Positions 1 through 8,175 of a stretch of 57,105 nt of DNA are shown here, in pieces. Source of the stretch: Deltaproteobacteria bacterium. Its GTDB lineage: Bacteria > Myxococcota > Myxococcia > Myxococcales > 40CM-4-68-19. Numbering within the stretch: the stretch's first letter is position 1; every line of letters starts with the position of its first letter. The notes below the pieces were generated by a model. The model had not been told where the DNA came from. It was given only the letters and a program-made list of their open reading frames with translations, and did no database searches. Position numbers and translations under genes: made by a program. Location: NCBI GenBank assembly GCA_005879535.1, contig VBKI01000077.1, forward strand, positions 1 to 57,105, read 5' to 3'.

Positions 1-65
1 CCCGGATTCGAACCGGGGAATGAGGGATTTGCAGTCCCTTGCCTTACCAACTTGGCGACGGTGCC
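1..65 (-). tRNA. tRNA-Cys (GCA), incomplete at window edge
   Basis: On the minus strand this folds as a tRNA: 5' acceptor strand GGCACCG, a D arm with GCC/GGC stem, an anticodon stem AGGGA/TCCCT around loop CTGCAAA (anticodon GCA, cysteine), and a complete T arm CCCGG-TTCGAAT-CCGGG ending at base 1. The 3' acceptor strand, discriminator base and CCA lie outside the window, so the gene is cut by the window edge rather than degenerate. It lies just downstream of a hypothetical gene on the same strand. Confidence 0.93.
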
Positions 66-108
66 GGAACGGCGGGGACCGAGCGAGTAGCGCGAGTTTC
101 CGGCGCCG

Positions 109-1182
109 TCAAGGCGACTTCTGCACGACCTTGGGCCGCCGCGGCACCACCAGGCCGCGGGACAGGCGGCGCAAGACGCGGCGGAGCTGGCGGCGCTTGT
201 AGCGGGAGTGCGAGTTCTCGCCGCGCTCGTTGTCGACGGCGGTGTCGCGGTCGACGAGCTGCAGCTCCACCATGCAGAAGACGATGCGGCCGTCGCCGGC
301 ATCCACCGCCCGCTCCGGCAGTCGCACCGGCAGCTCGGCAACGAAGTTCAGCACCTTGTAAGAGTCGCCGGAGAACTCGTTCTGCTGTGGCTCCTCCTGC
401 TCTTCGTCCTGGAAGCCGACCTGGAGCTGGGGCGCGAGCGGCTTCAGCGAGGGCCAGTCGCGAACCAGCTCTTTGAAGCAGATGAGCGTGTTCTGCGTCT
501 GCCCGGGAACGACGAAGTTGAACGGGATGAGCAGATCGCAGAGTCGGACCAGCACGGGCAGGACGTGGTCGCGGTCGGCCGTCTCCACCCGGTAGCGGAC
601 GCGATCGTAAATCTGCGCCGCCAGCGTCTCCTTCTTCGCCAGGAGCTTGGTGATCAGGCTGTGACGCGTCTTGACGCTGCCGGCGGCGGCAACCACGGGA
701 AAGCCTTCGCGCCGGAGCTGGGCGATGCAGTGATCGACGCGCTGGGTGACGAGCTGGCAGAGCTCGTCCTCGCTGACGCGGGCGCGGTGGAGCAAGCCGC
801 GCGCCTCGACGTGATGGACGACGTGCATCACTTTCAGCACGAGGCAAGCGATGCGGCGGAGCCGCGAGTCTCCAACGCCGGAGGCGAGAAGGAACAGGTC
901 CTGCACCTGCGCAGGCTGCGCGACCTCTTCCGCCACCACGTAGCGGAAGGTGGTCCGCAGATAGTCGACTGCCTCGTCGAGAATACGTTGCAGGCGGGCC
1001 CGATCGAAGGGGTCGCTCGGCTCGAACAGACAAAGGCGGAGGTAATGGTCGACCTCTTCCTTGGTCTGGAAGTGCAGCCTGCGCCAATCGATCACCGATC
1101 CGCCGCCCAGGATCAGCCGCATGCGCTCCAGATCTCCGAGCGTCCAGCGATCCGGCAATGGAATGGGAGGCTGCGCGAGCAT
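109..1182 (-). CDS. conserved hypothetical protein (TIGR04552-like, myxobacterial)
   Basis: About 357 residues with no signal peptide or membrane segment. The N-terminal stretch, with a DLERMRLILGGGSVIDWRRL motif, followed by a helix-rich middle and a basic Arg/Lys-rich tail, recalls the uncharacterised TIGR04552 family of myxobacteria; this is recollection, not a search result. The open frame can be extended to a TTG at 1224, but that codon abuts its own purine-rich tract, so the ATG at 1182 is preferred; neither has a convincing ribosome binding site. It lies 55 bp downstream of the last gene of the Glt-like cluster on the same strand and may be its distal member or a separate unit. Function unknown. 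Confidence 0.7.
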   Translation of the reverse strand: MLAQPPIPLPDRWTLGDLERMRLILGGGSVIDWRRLHFQTKEEVDHYLRLCLFEPSDPFDRARLQRILDEAVDYLRTTFRYVVAEEVAQPAQVQDLFLLASGVGDSRLRRIACLVLKVMHVVHHVEARGLLHRARVSEDELCQLVTQRVDHCIAQLRREGFPVVAAAGSVKTRHSLITKLLAKKETLAAQIYDRVRYRVETADRDHVLPVLVRLCDLLIPFNFVVPGQTQNTLICFKELVRDWPSLKPLAPQLQVGFQDEEQEEPQQNEFSGDSYKVLNFVAELPVRLPERAVDAGDGRIVFCMVELQLVDRDTAVDNERGENSHSRYKRRQLRRVLRRLSRGLVVPRRPKVVQKSP

Positions 1183-1237
1183 GCCGGCGGCAGCATGCTG
1201 CAACCGCGACCCGGCTACAAGCAACCTTCCGGGGGAC

Positions 1238-1723
1238 CTAGAACGTGCAGCGGAGGGACGGCAGGACTGCCATTCCTACCGCGCTGCGCCATGCGACCGC
1301 ATTCGCCTCGAGGCCAAGCGTGAACCGCGTCATGAACGGCTGGAAGGTGAGCAATGCGCCACCGAAACCCATCGGCCCGTGCTGGCCATCGCCGGCGACC
1401 GGCACACCCCATCCAGCTCCGCCGTGCAGCCAAAGGCCGAACTTCCCGCCCGGATCCAGCCGGGTCACGAGGAGACGCGCTCCGCCGCCGCCGGCGAGTA
1501 GCGCATGATCGCCCGGCGTTGCGGGCGGCGCGTTTTCCATTGCGCCGCTCAGCCAGAGCTCGGCAGCGACACGGTCGGCGACCGGATATCCCACTTCCAC
1601 GCGCACGAGCGGACCGCTTCCCACCCCGGCGCGTCCGCTTTCGCGAAGCAGGACAGGCCCGGCGGAGATGCCGATCCACGGTTGCAGCGCCGCAGCCGCG
1701 AGCGCCAGCGCGAGCAGCATCAT
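1238..1723 (-). CDS. small secreted beta-barrel-like protein ending the Glt-like cluster
   Basis: A 161-residue protein with a short hydrophobic N-terminus ending near an Ala-rich cleavage site, then Gly-rich alternating hydrophobic strands (PLVRVEVGYPV, RFTLGLEANAV) and a C-terminal Phe, the usual look of a small outer-membrane barrel. The start lies 4 bp after the stop of the FHA/TonB-type gene, with TGAGG just upstream of two consecutive ATGs; the second (1720) has the better spacing. In Myxococcus xanthus a barrel protein, GltH, is encoded next to GltG, so this may be its positional counterpart, but it is short and the identity is inference. Confidence 0.65.
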   Translation of the reverse strand: MMLLALALAAAALQPWIGISAGPVLLRESGRAGVGSGPLVRVEVGYPVADRVAAELWLSGAMENAPPATPGDHALLAGGGGARLLVTRLDPGGKFGLWLHGGAGWGVPVAGDGQHGPMGFGGALLTFQPFMTRFTLGLEANAVAWRSAVGMAVLPSLRCTF

Positions 1724-1727
1724 CGCC

Positions 1728-3689
1728 TCACCCTCCGGGCGTGAAGATGAAGGGATACGTGACGAAGACTTCGCCGCCGCCCTTCGGAATGGGGAAGCGC
1801 CAGGTCCTGATCTTGGAAGCGACGCAGCTCTCCACGGTGCGGTCCCGCAGAGTGGTCTCCTGCGTGTGCGCTTCCGTCACGGCGCCGGTGGGATCGATGG
1901 TCCAGGCGGACACCAGCTTTCCGGCGAGGTTCGGCTTGCTGGTGAGCTCCGTCTCGTAACAGGTGCGGATCTGCGCGCGGTGCTCGTGCACGACCTTGCG
2001 GATCAGCTCAGGGTCGATGGACCCGACCACTTCCGGCTTGCCGGGGCCGAGCCCGATCTCGCCGTTCTCCTTGCCGCGCAGGCCGCCCTTCCCGTCGCCG
2101 TAGTTGGCGAGCCCGCCGCCGATGCCGTTGGTCCCGATGCGCGCGAGGCCGAGGCCCGACCCGTCGCCGCCGCCGCCGCGCCCGCCGAGCGACTTCAGAC
2201 CCATGCCGCCGTCGCCGTGCGCCTCGCCCGCTTTTGGACCCGTGAGATGGCCCATCGCGTCGCGGGTGCCCTTCTCGAGCGCGACGCCGAACACGTCGCT
2301 CTTCCCGTTTCCGCCGCCCAGCGCCTTGAGCAGGCCGGTCTGCGCGATCAGCGCGCGGTCATCCATCTTCCGCTCGGCGCGTGCATCGCGGCGCGGCGCG
2401 GTCTTGCTGCCCGCCTCGCCCTCCTGCCCCATGTGCCGTGCCACCGCCTTGCCCGGATCGCGGCGCGCCTGGTTGACCTTCTGTGCGTCGAGGACCCGAG
2501 TCTCGTTGGGCTTCGGCGGAGCCGTGCGCACCACCAGCGGCCGCGGCTTGATCAGCTCGGGCTCTCCGGCGCTCACCTTCGGCGGCGGCACGCCGGCGCT
2601 CCAGAACTTCATGCCGGTGACCATCAGGATCGCGGCGATGCTCGCGACCAGCACGCCCTTCCAGTCCGTCTGTTCTCCACCGACGCGCGCGACCCCGCTC
2701 ACCCGGCGGATGCGCAGCGCGAGACTGCCGCTGGAGAGGACCGCGATCGAGCGATGCGGCAGCGGAACCACGAGACCATGCGCGTCGGCCTGGCTCCGGC
2801 CGCGGACAAGCAGCTCGGGTCCGCCGAGGACGCGGCCCTCCTCCTCGAGCACCAGTTGCAGCGGCCTCGGCGCGGCGACCGTCCATCCGTTGACGTCGCT
2901 GGTGAGGACCACGGCGCGGTCGATGCCTTGGAGCAGCGCCTGGCACCCTGGCGCCGATCCGGCATGGAACTGATCGCCGGGCTGGAGCTGCCAGACGCTG
3001 ACGCGGGTGTCGCCCCAGAACAGCTCCACTTCGGCGCAGTCGCCGCCGAGAGGCGTGGTGATCGGCGGCAGCGACATCGTCGGCAGCGGAGCCGGCTGCT
3101 CCGCGCGCACCGCCACCGCGGCAGACTCGTTCACCGGCGCCGCGGCAGGAGGGAGCACGGGTGGATGCGCCGGCGTCGGGGCGGGCGGCAGCGCGGTGGG
3201 CTCGGGCTCGGGTGCGACGGGCTCGATCTCGTCGTGCAGGCCCTGATCGGTGCCGGCCTCCACTTCGAAGGCGCCGTCCTCGCGCACGACCTGGAGCGCG
3301 GGCACCTGGGCATGGGACCGCTCGAGGAGCGGTTCTTCCTCGCCGTGGATGAGCTGCAGCCGCGGCCTCGGCTTCTGCGTTCCCGGCAAAGGCAGCGTGC
3401 GCGCGTGCAGCTCGACCATGATGCGCAGCTCGCCGATGGAGATCAGGTCGCCGTGGCGCAGCGGAGCGGCGAGGATCGGCTGTCCGTTCAGGTACACCGG
3501 GGCGGCGGTGGTAGCGCGAAGCACCGCGCCCATCGCGCCGGTCTCGATCACTGCGTGAGTCGGCGCGACGCTCGAGGATTCGAGGACCAGATCGGCGGAC
3601 GCGCTGCCGATCCGGATCCGCTCCGTCCGGAAGGCGCGGGAGGTCTTCAGCTTCCCGCCATCGTAGACTTTGAGGACGATGGGAATCAT
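1728..3689 (-). CDS. GltG-like FHA-domain protein with TonB-type (AgmX/PglI) C-terminal domain
   Basis: A 653-residue protein. Residues 1-95 look like an FHA domain (RIGSASADLVL, a buried His in PTHAV, and YLNGQPI). A Pro/Ala-rich linker and a second beta-rich domain (about 215-335) follow, then one membrane span near 342-362, a periplasmic Gly-rich stretch, and a C-terminal AgmX/PglI or TonB-like domain (about 555-653) with the paired Cys of RTCYE and ESCVASKIRTW. This layout matches GltG of the M. xanthus focal-adhesion gliding machine, which links a cytoplasmic phosphopeptide-binding head to the periplasm. It is 12 bp downstream of the GltE-like gene. The family assignment is fairly strong; a role in motility is inference. 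Confidence 0.78.
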   Translation of the reverse strand: MIPIVLKVYDGGKLKTSRAFRTERIRIGSASADLVLESSSVAPTHAVIETGAMGAVLRATTAAPVYLNGQPILAAPLRHGDLISIGELRIMVELHARTLPLPGTQKPRPRLQLIHGEEEPLLERSHAQVPALQVVREDGAFEVEAGTDQGLHDEIEPVAPEPEPTALPPAPTPAHPPVLPPAAAPVNESAAVAVRAEQPAPLPTMSLPPITTPLGGDCAEVELFWGDTRVSVWQLQPGDQFHAGSAPGCQALLQGIDRAVVLTSDVNGWTVAAPRPLQLVLEEEGRVLGGPELLVRGRSQADAHGLVVPLPHRSIAVLSSGSLALRIRRVSGVARVGGEQTDWKGVLVASIAAILMVTGMKFWSAGVPPPKVSAGEPELIKPRPLVVRTAPPKPNETRVLDAQKVNQARRDPGKAVARHMGQEGEAGSKTAPRRDARAERKMDDRALIAQTGLLKALGGGNGKSDVFGVALEKGTRDAMGHLTGPKAGEAHGDGGMGLKSLGGRGGGGDGSGLGLARIGTNGIGGGLANYGDGKGGLRGKENGEIGLGPGKPEVVGSIDPELIRKVVHEHRAQIRTCYETELTSKPNLAGKLVSAWTIDPTGAVTEAHTQETTLRDRTVESCVASKIRTWRFPIPKGGGEVFVTYPFIFTPGG

Positions 3690-3701
3690 CGCGTCTTCGC
3701 C

Positions 3702-3971
3702 TCAGCGGCCCTGCAGGGGCGCGGCCAGCGCGCGGTCCACGAACGAGCGGCGGACGCGGAGCATGCTGGGCTCCGCGACCTTGCGCGGCGCCTGCACCAG
3801 CTCGCCGTCGGGGCGGGTGATGTCGCCGCGAATGTCGTCTTCCCCGAAGTGAAGGATGGTCCTGCGTGGGCGATGGGATCCGGGCTGCCTGCTGTCCGCC
3901 TCCCTGGCCGCCGCCGCGCCGGTGGCGACGAGTGCGGCTGCCGCCGCGGCAACAACGACGCTTTTCAGCAT
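3702..3971 (-). CDS. GltE-like small exported protein
   Basis: An 89-residue protein. The ATG at 3971 is preceded by a strong GGAGGGGGA ribosome binding site, which excludes the longer upstream reading frame. Residues 1-24 are an Ala-rich signal peptide (MLKSVVVAAAAAALVATG). The mature part carries ILHFGEDDIRGDITRPDGEL and a basic helix (LRVRRSFVDRAL). The motif together with its place between the GltD-like and GltG-like genes fits GltE, a small envelope protein of the Myxococcus gliding complex. There is no lipobox Cys, unlike the lipoprotein described in M. xanthus, so it may be soluble in the periplasm. Gap to GltD-like is 23 bp. Confidence 0.7.
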   Translation of the reverse strand: MLKSVVVAAAAAALVATGAAAAREADSRQPGSHRPRRTILHFGEDDIRGDITRPDGELVQAPRKVAEPSMLRVRRSFVDRALAAPLQGR

Positions 3972-3994
3972 TCCCCCTCCCCGCCGACGCCCGG

Positions 3995-6900
3995 CTACCG
4001 CGTTTGCACGACCGATGCCTGCGCGCGCTGCTTGAGCGCCTCCTCGCACCGCTGGACGAGCGCGTGGACGGGGTGTGTCGGAGGCGGCGGTTGGGTACTC
4101 AGGCTGAGGAAAAGTTTTGCCTCGGCGAGCGCACCTTGGGCATCGCCGTCGCCATCGAGCTTCAGCCGCGCGAGCTCGAAGTGCGGGTCGGCGGCCCGCG
4201 GCGAGAGGGCGACCGCCCGGTCGAGCGCCTCCTTCGCCGCCTGGTTCTGCCTCGCCCCGGCAAGCGCCTGCCCGTACGCGAGAGCGGCGGCATACGAAGA
4301 GGGATCGAGGTCCGCCGCGTCCTCGAGCGCGTTCAAGGCGGCGTCCTGCTGGCCGCGCTCGTACAACGCTCGGCCGAGTGCGACCTGCGCGCGCGACCAC
4401 GCAGGATCGAGCTCGACGGCAGCCTGGAGAGCGGCAAGCTCGGCCGCGGGTTCGCCGGTGACCCGCGCGATCTCCGCCTGGACCAGGAGCGCTTCGGGAT
4501 CGAGAGGGTCCGCCAGCGCCGCGCGGGATGCGAAGAGCTTCGCCGTGCCGGACTGACCCACGGAGAGCTGCGCGCGCGCCATCGTGCAGAGCGCGCTGGA
4601 ATCGGTCGGCGCCACCGCGAGCACGGATCTGACCGCCGCCAGCGCGCCGTCCGCGTTCCCCAGGGCCAGCTCGATTCTCGCCTGCAGCAAGCGCGCAGCA
4701 GGCTCGCTGGCCAGAGCGGTCGTCGCCGCGACGACGGCGTCGCGCGCGGCTTTTGCGTCACCGCGGGCAGCCGCGAGCGCGCCCGCACGCGCACCCGCCT
4801 CGTAGCCAAGAGCGCCCTTCTCCGACGCTGCGGCGCGATATGCCTCCTCGGCCTCGATCCCGCGGCCCGCGCGATCGAGGGCGACGGCGAGATCGAACTG
4901 CGCCGGTGGCAGGTGCAGCGCCTGCACGAGAGCCTGGAACTTCTCCACCGCCTGTGGCGGCGTCGCGCGCGCGGCAGCCGCGACGGTCTCGCTCATCAGG
5001 CGCTTCGGCCGCTCCCCAGCCACGGTGCGCGCGTCGACGAGCTCCGGAATGTCGACGACCGGCGATGCGGCCACGCTGAGCTGGACGCGCTCGGCCGGCT
5101 TCACGGACATCTTGTCGAGCAGCGTCGCCACGCGCAGCGCGCAGGGTCCGGTGACGCCGAGCTCGCGCGCCTTCGCCTCCGCGCTCTTCAACGTCTCGCG
5201 AGCCTCGCCGTAGAGCGGTTCTGCTCTCTCCGACAGCGCCGCGCGATACAGCTTTCGCTGTTCGCCATTGAGCCCGGGTGGAAACGGGCTGGTCGCGATG
5301 GCCTGGCCGAGCAGCATCTGCGCTTCGCCGAGTTGGGCGAGCGCGCACACCGCCGGCTCCGCCTGCCGCATCGCGACGGTCTCCTCGGCGCGGCGCTTGA
5401 CCGCCTGCAGCAAGGCGATCTTGCGGTTCAGCGTGGCCATCAGCGGCGGCCGGATTTCCTGCTTGCGGAAGCTTTCGAAAGCGCCCGCTCCCAGCTCGAA
5501 GTGCGCGTCGGCGGCCGCCGCCAGCGCATCGAGCGGGAGCTTCTCGCGTCCCTTCGGCCCCAGCGCGCGGTACACGCGCTCCAGCTCGGTCCACGACCAC
5601 TGCGCGTTGCTTGCCTCACCGGCCTTGGCGAAGAGCCGTGCGGCCTCGCGCCAGGCAGCGATCTGCAGGGCCGGCTTCTGCTTCACCGATCGCGCCAGGT
5701 CCGCCATGTCGCGCGCCACGCGCGCCGGCTCGTCGACTCTGGCGCGGAGTTGCGCGAGCGCGTAGCGCTGCTCGTCGGGATCCGCCGGGCTCTTCCAGAG
5801 CTGGAGGCCGAGCGCGCGATCGGCGACGGCCTGCCGCAGCTCGCCGCGGGCCTCCCGCAGCACGGCGGCATCGTGGAGGGCGACCTGTGCCTTCGACTCT
5901 TCGTAGACCGCGCTCTCCGATGGCCGGCTGCCGCGCGAATGCGCCCGCCGGTCGCGCGCTGTTGCGAGTTGCCTCTGGTAGCCCGCGGCGTACCGCTCGA
6001 GCAGCGTGGCCGCGTCGCCCAGGTTGCCAATCGCTGCCAGGTCCGAGGCCGACGCGAGCAGGGCACGGGGGACCAGCGGCGAACGCGGCTGTTCCTTCCA
6101 GACCCTGGCCCGGGAAACGAGCGCCTCGTCGATGCGGCCTGCCCGCGAGAGGGCGGCGGCAGCTCCGAACAGCGCCTTGTCCGCGAGCTGCCCGCGAGGA
6201 TGAACCTGGACGAACGCGAGGAGCGCCTCTGCCTTCTTCGGGTCCGGAGCGACCGCGTCGGCAAGGGCATAGGCGCTCTGCTCTTCGACCCGCCGCAGGT
6301 CGTGCAGGAGGGCTCCGTGCGCGGTGAGCCGCCGGTCTTCGAGGAATCTGAGCGCCCAGCGGCGCACGGCCTCCCAGTCGCCCCGAAGGTTCTCGATGTC
6401 GAGGACCAGATTCGCCGAGTACTCGGCAAGCTCGTGCTCGGGATGGTCGAGCGCGATGAATGAGAGGTGCTTGCGGGAGGCGTCGTAGTCGCCGGAGATG
6501 TACTCCAGGCGCCCGACCTTGAACGCCACTTCGACGGCGTGTGGCCCTTGCGGAAGCGCCTTCAGATACAGGTTGCAGGCTTCCGCAAGCCTCTGTTCGT
6601 CCGCGGTCAGAGGCCGCTGCGCCCGCCGCTCGCCAGTGTCCTTCTGCTCGGCGCCGCCGTGAAGCATGGCCTCGTTGCGCGCAAGCACCGCGCTCCAGGC
6701 GGCCTTCTGCAGCCAGCGGCCTGGCGTTTTCGCGGACAGGTCCTGCTTCACCACCGCTTCGTACTGCTCGGCGGACTCGGCCTTGAGGCCGCGCGCGTAC
6801 AGGAGCTCGCCGTAGAAGAAGCGCAGATCGTAGGCGTCCGCCGCGTCGGGGAAGAGGCTGAGGTATTCGGCGTACAGAGCGCGGGCCGCGATCCAGGTTT

Positions 6901-8044
6901 CCTCCAGGCGCGTCTTGCGCGCCTCGTTGTGGATCTCCACCGCCAGGTTGCGCAGGGTCTCCTCACCCAGGCGTCGCGCCTGCTCGTATCGTTCGTCGGC
7001 GACCGCCATGCCGCGCGACGGCGCTCCTTCGCGCACGCGCTGGAAGATCTCGACCAGCCTCTTCGACTCGGACAGAAGATCCCGCCTCCTGCCTCCGCGC
7101 TGGGCGAGGACGAGGAGCCGGGTCTGATCCAGCGCCGCCGCGGGCACCTCTCCGTGGACGGCAAGGAGCTGGCGGTGGACGACCTGCGCCTCGGGGTCAC
7201 GCCCGGTGTCGAACAGGAGCTTGCCATACTGCTCGAGCATCTTCAGGCCGTTCTCAGCGCCGAACTTCTTCGCGAACTCGTCCTTCGCCGACTCGGGCTT
7301 GCCGATCCGCGCGTACGCCAGCACGTAGTCCCGCCGCGCTTCGCGGGCCAGCTGGACCTTGTTCACGTCTCCCGACTTCTCGGAGATGTCGGCCACCCGT
7401 TTGAAAAGCTTCATCGCGTCGGTAAACGCGCTCTGGTTGAACCGGCACCAGGCGGCCTTGTAGAGCGCGTAGGGGTACACGTCGTCGTCCGGAACCTCCG
7501 CGGCGGCGCGGTACTCCTTCAGCGCGGCGTCGAGCTTCGCCCCATCGAACAGGTGCTCGCCGATGAAGACATGGCTCGCCGGCGCCCAGACCGAGCGCGG
7601 GAACCTCTTCGTCAGCTCACGCGCTACCGCGATGGCTTCGGGATCGCGCCCCGCTTCCTGCAGGGTGTCGGCGAGGAAGAACAGCGTCTCGTCCGTTCTC
7701 GGCGCGCGGGGGTACTTCTTCAGCAGCTCGCGGTAGCGGGCGATGGCCTCCGCGCGTGCATCCGCGGCAGCGCGCCGATCCTTCGCGGCGGCCGCCTCGT
7801 CACCGCTGTCGGCCGCTGCCTGGGAGCGGATGGTGAGCGCCAGGCCGCGCGCGCGCAAGAAGCCCGCGAGACGTGCGAGCGCCTCGGCTTGACCGGAAGG
7901 CGCGCCGCCCAGCTCCAGCATCCTCCGCAGCGTCGCTTCCTGCTCCTGCTCCTTCACGGCGGCGACCGGCGGCGCGCCCCGGTGCAGCAGCGCCGGATCG
8001 CGGCCCGGCTGCGCCACTGCCGCGGCGATGAGCAAGGCAAGCAT
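3995..8044 (-). CDS. GltD/AgmU-like giant periplasmic TPR protein
   Basis: About 1349 residues. The ATG at 8044 has GGGAGGG six bases upstream; the two preceding TTG codons are less likely starts. A signal peptide (MLALLIAAAVAQPG) is followed by tetratricopeptide repeats through almost the whole length, clearest at 100-300 and in the last 400 residues (for example YEAGARAGALAAARGDAKAA and ALNALEDAADLDPSSYAAAL). Size and repeat content match AgmU/GltD, the large TPR protein of the M. xanthus gliding apparatus. It is separated from the GltC-like gene by 131 bp holding an inverted repeat, the only sizeable gap in the cluster. Other TPR envelope proteins cannot be excluded from sequence alone; the neighbourhood decides. 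Confidence 0.77.
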   Translation of the reverse strand: MLALLIAAAVAQPGRDPALLHRGAPPVAAVKEQEQEATLRRMLELGGAPSGQAEALARLAGFLRARGLALTIRSQAAADSGDEAAAAKDRRAAADARAEAIARYRELLKKYPRAPRTDETLFFLADTLQEAGRDPEAIAVARELTKRFPRSVWAPASHVFIGEHLFDGAKLDAALKEYRAAAEVPDDDVYPYALYKAAWCRFNQSAFTDAMKLFKRVADISEKSGDVNKVQLAREARRDYVLAYARIGKPESAKDEFAKKFGAENGLKMLEQYGKLLFDTGRDPEAQVVHRQLLAVHGEVPAAALDQTRLLVLAQRGGRRRDLLSESKRLVEIFQRVREGAPSRGMAVADERYEQARRLGEETLRNLAVEIHNEARKTRLEETWIAARALYAEYLSLFPDAADAYDLRFFYGELLYARGLKAESAEQYEAVVKQDLSAKTPGRWLQKAAWSAVLARNEAMLHGGAEQKDTGERRAQRPLTADEQRLAEACNLYLKALPQGPHAVEVAFKVGRLEYISGDYDASRKHLSFIALDHPEHELAEYSANLVLDIENLRGDWEAVRRWALRFLEDRRLTAHGALLHDLRRVEEQSAYALADAVAPDPKKAEALLAFVQVHPRGQLADKALFGAAAALSRAGRIDEALVSRARVWKEQPRSPLVPRALLASASDLAAIGNLGDAATLLERYAAGYQRQLATARDRRAHSRGSRPSESAVYEESKAQVALHDAAVLREARGELRQAVADRALGLQLWKSPADPDEQRYALAQLRARVDEPARVARDMADLARSVKQKPALQIAAWREAARLFAKAGEASNAQWSWTELERVYRALGPKGREKLPLDALAAAADAHFELGAGAFESFRKQEIRPPLMATLNRKIALLQAVKRRAEETVAMRQAEPAVCALAQLGEAQMLLGQAIATSPFPPGLNGEQRKLYRAALSERAEPLYGEARETLKSAEAKARELGVTGPCALRVATLLDKMSVKPAERVQLSVAASPVVDIPELVDARTVAGERPKRLMSETVAAAARATPPQAVEKFQALVQALHLPPAQFDLAVALDRAGRGIEAEEAYRAAASEKGALGYEAGARAGALAAARGDAKAARDAVVAATTALASEPAARLLQARIELALGNADGALAAVRSVLAVAPTDSSALCTMARAQLSVGQSGTAKLFASRAALADPLDPEALLVQAEIARVTGEPAAELAALQAAVELDPAWSRAQVALGRALYERGQQDAALNALEDAADLDPSSYAAALAYGQALAGARQNQAAKEALDRAVALSPRAADPHFELARLKLDGDGDAQGALAEAKLFLSLSTQPPPPTHPVHALVQRCEEALKQRAQASVVQTR

Positions 8045-8109
8045 CAACAACCCTCCCTGCCGGCGGCGCGCGGACAGCCGCCTGCCGTCCTTTCGCGGCG
8101 GTGCAACCT

Positions 8110-8148
8110 CCGTTCCCTGCGTCCGTCGCTCTCAGGGTGGGGGAACGG
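8110..8148. repeat. inverted repeat in the gltC-gltD gap
   Basis: CCGTTCCC at 8110-8117 is exactly complementary to GGGAACGG at 8141-8148, with a 23-bp centre that holds a second nested pair (CCCTG/CAGGG). It lies in the only long gap of the cluster, about 66 bp before the GltD-like start. It has no T-run, so it could be an RNA stem tuning expression between the two genes or a protein site. Role unknown. Confidence 0.4.
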
Positions 8149-8175
8149 GAACGGCATGGTTGGGAAATCCGGTTC

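Noticed and set aside
1668-4556. 962-residue plus-strand open frame opposite the GltG-like gene
   Set aside because: It is an antisense shadow caused by high GC; composition is low complexity Arg/Ala/Pro, with no family motifs, while the minus strand encodes clear domains with signal peptide and ribosome site.
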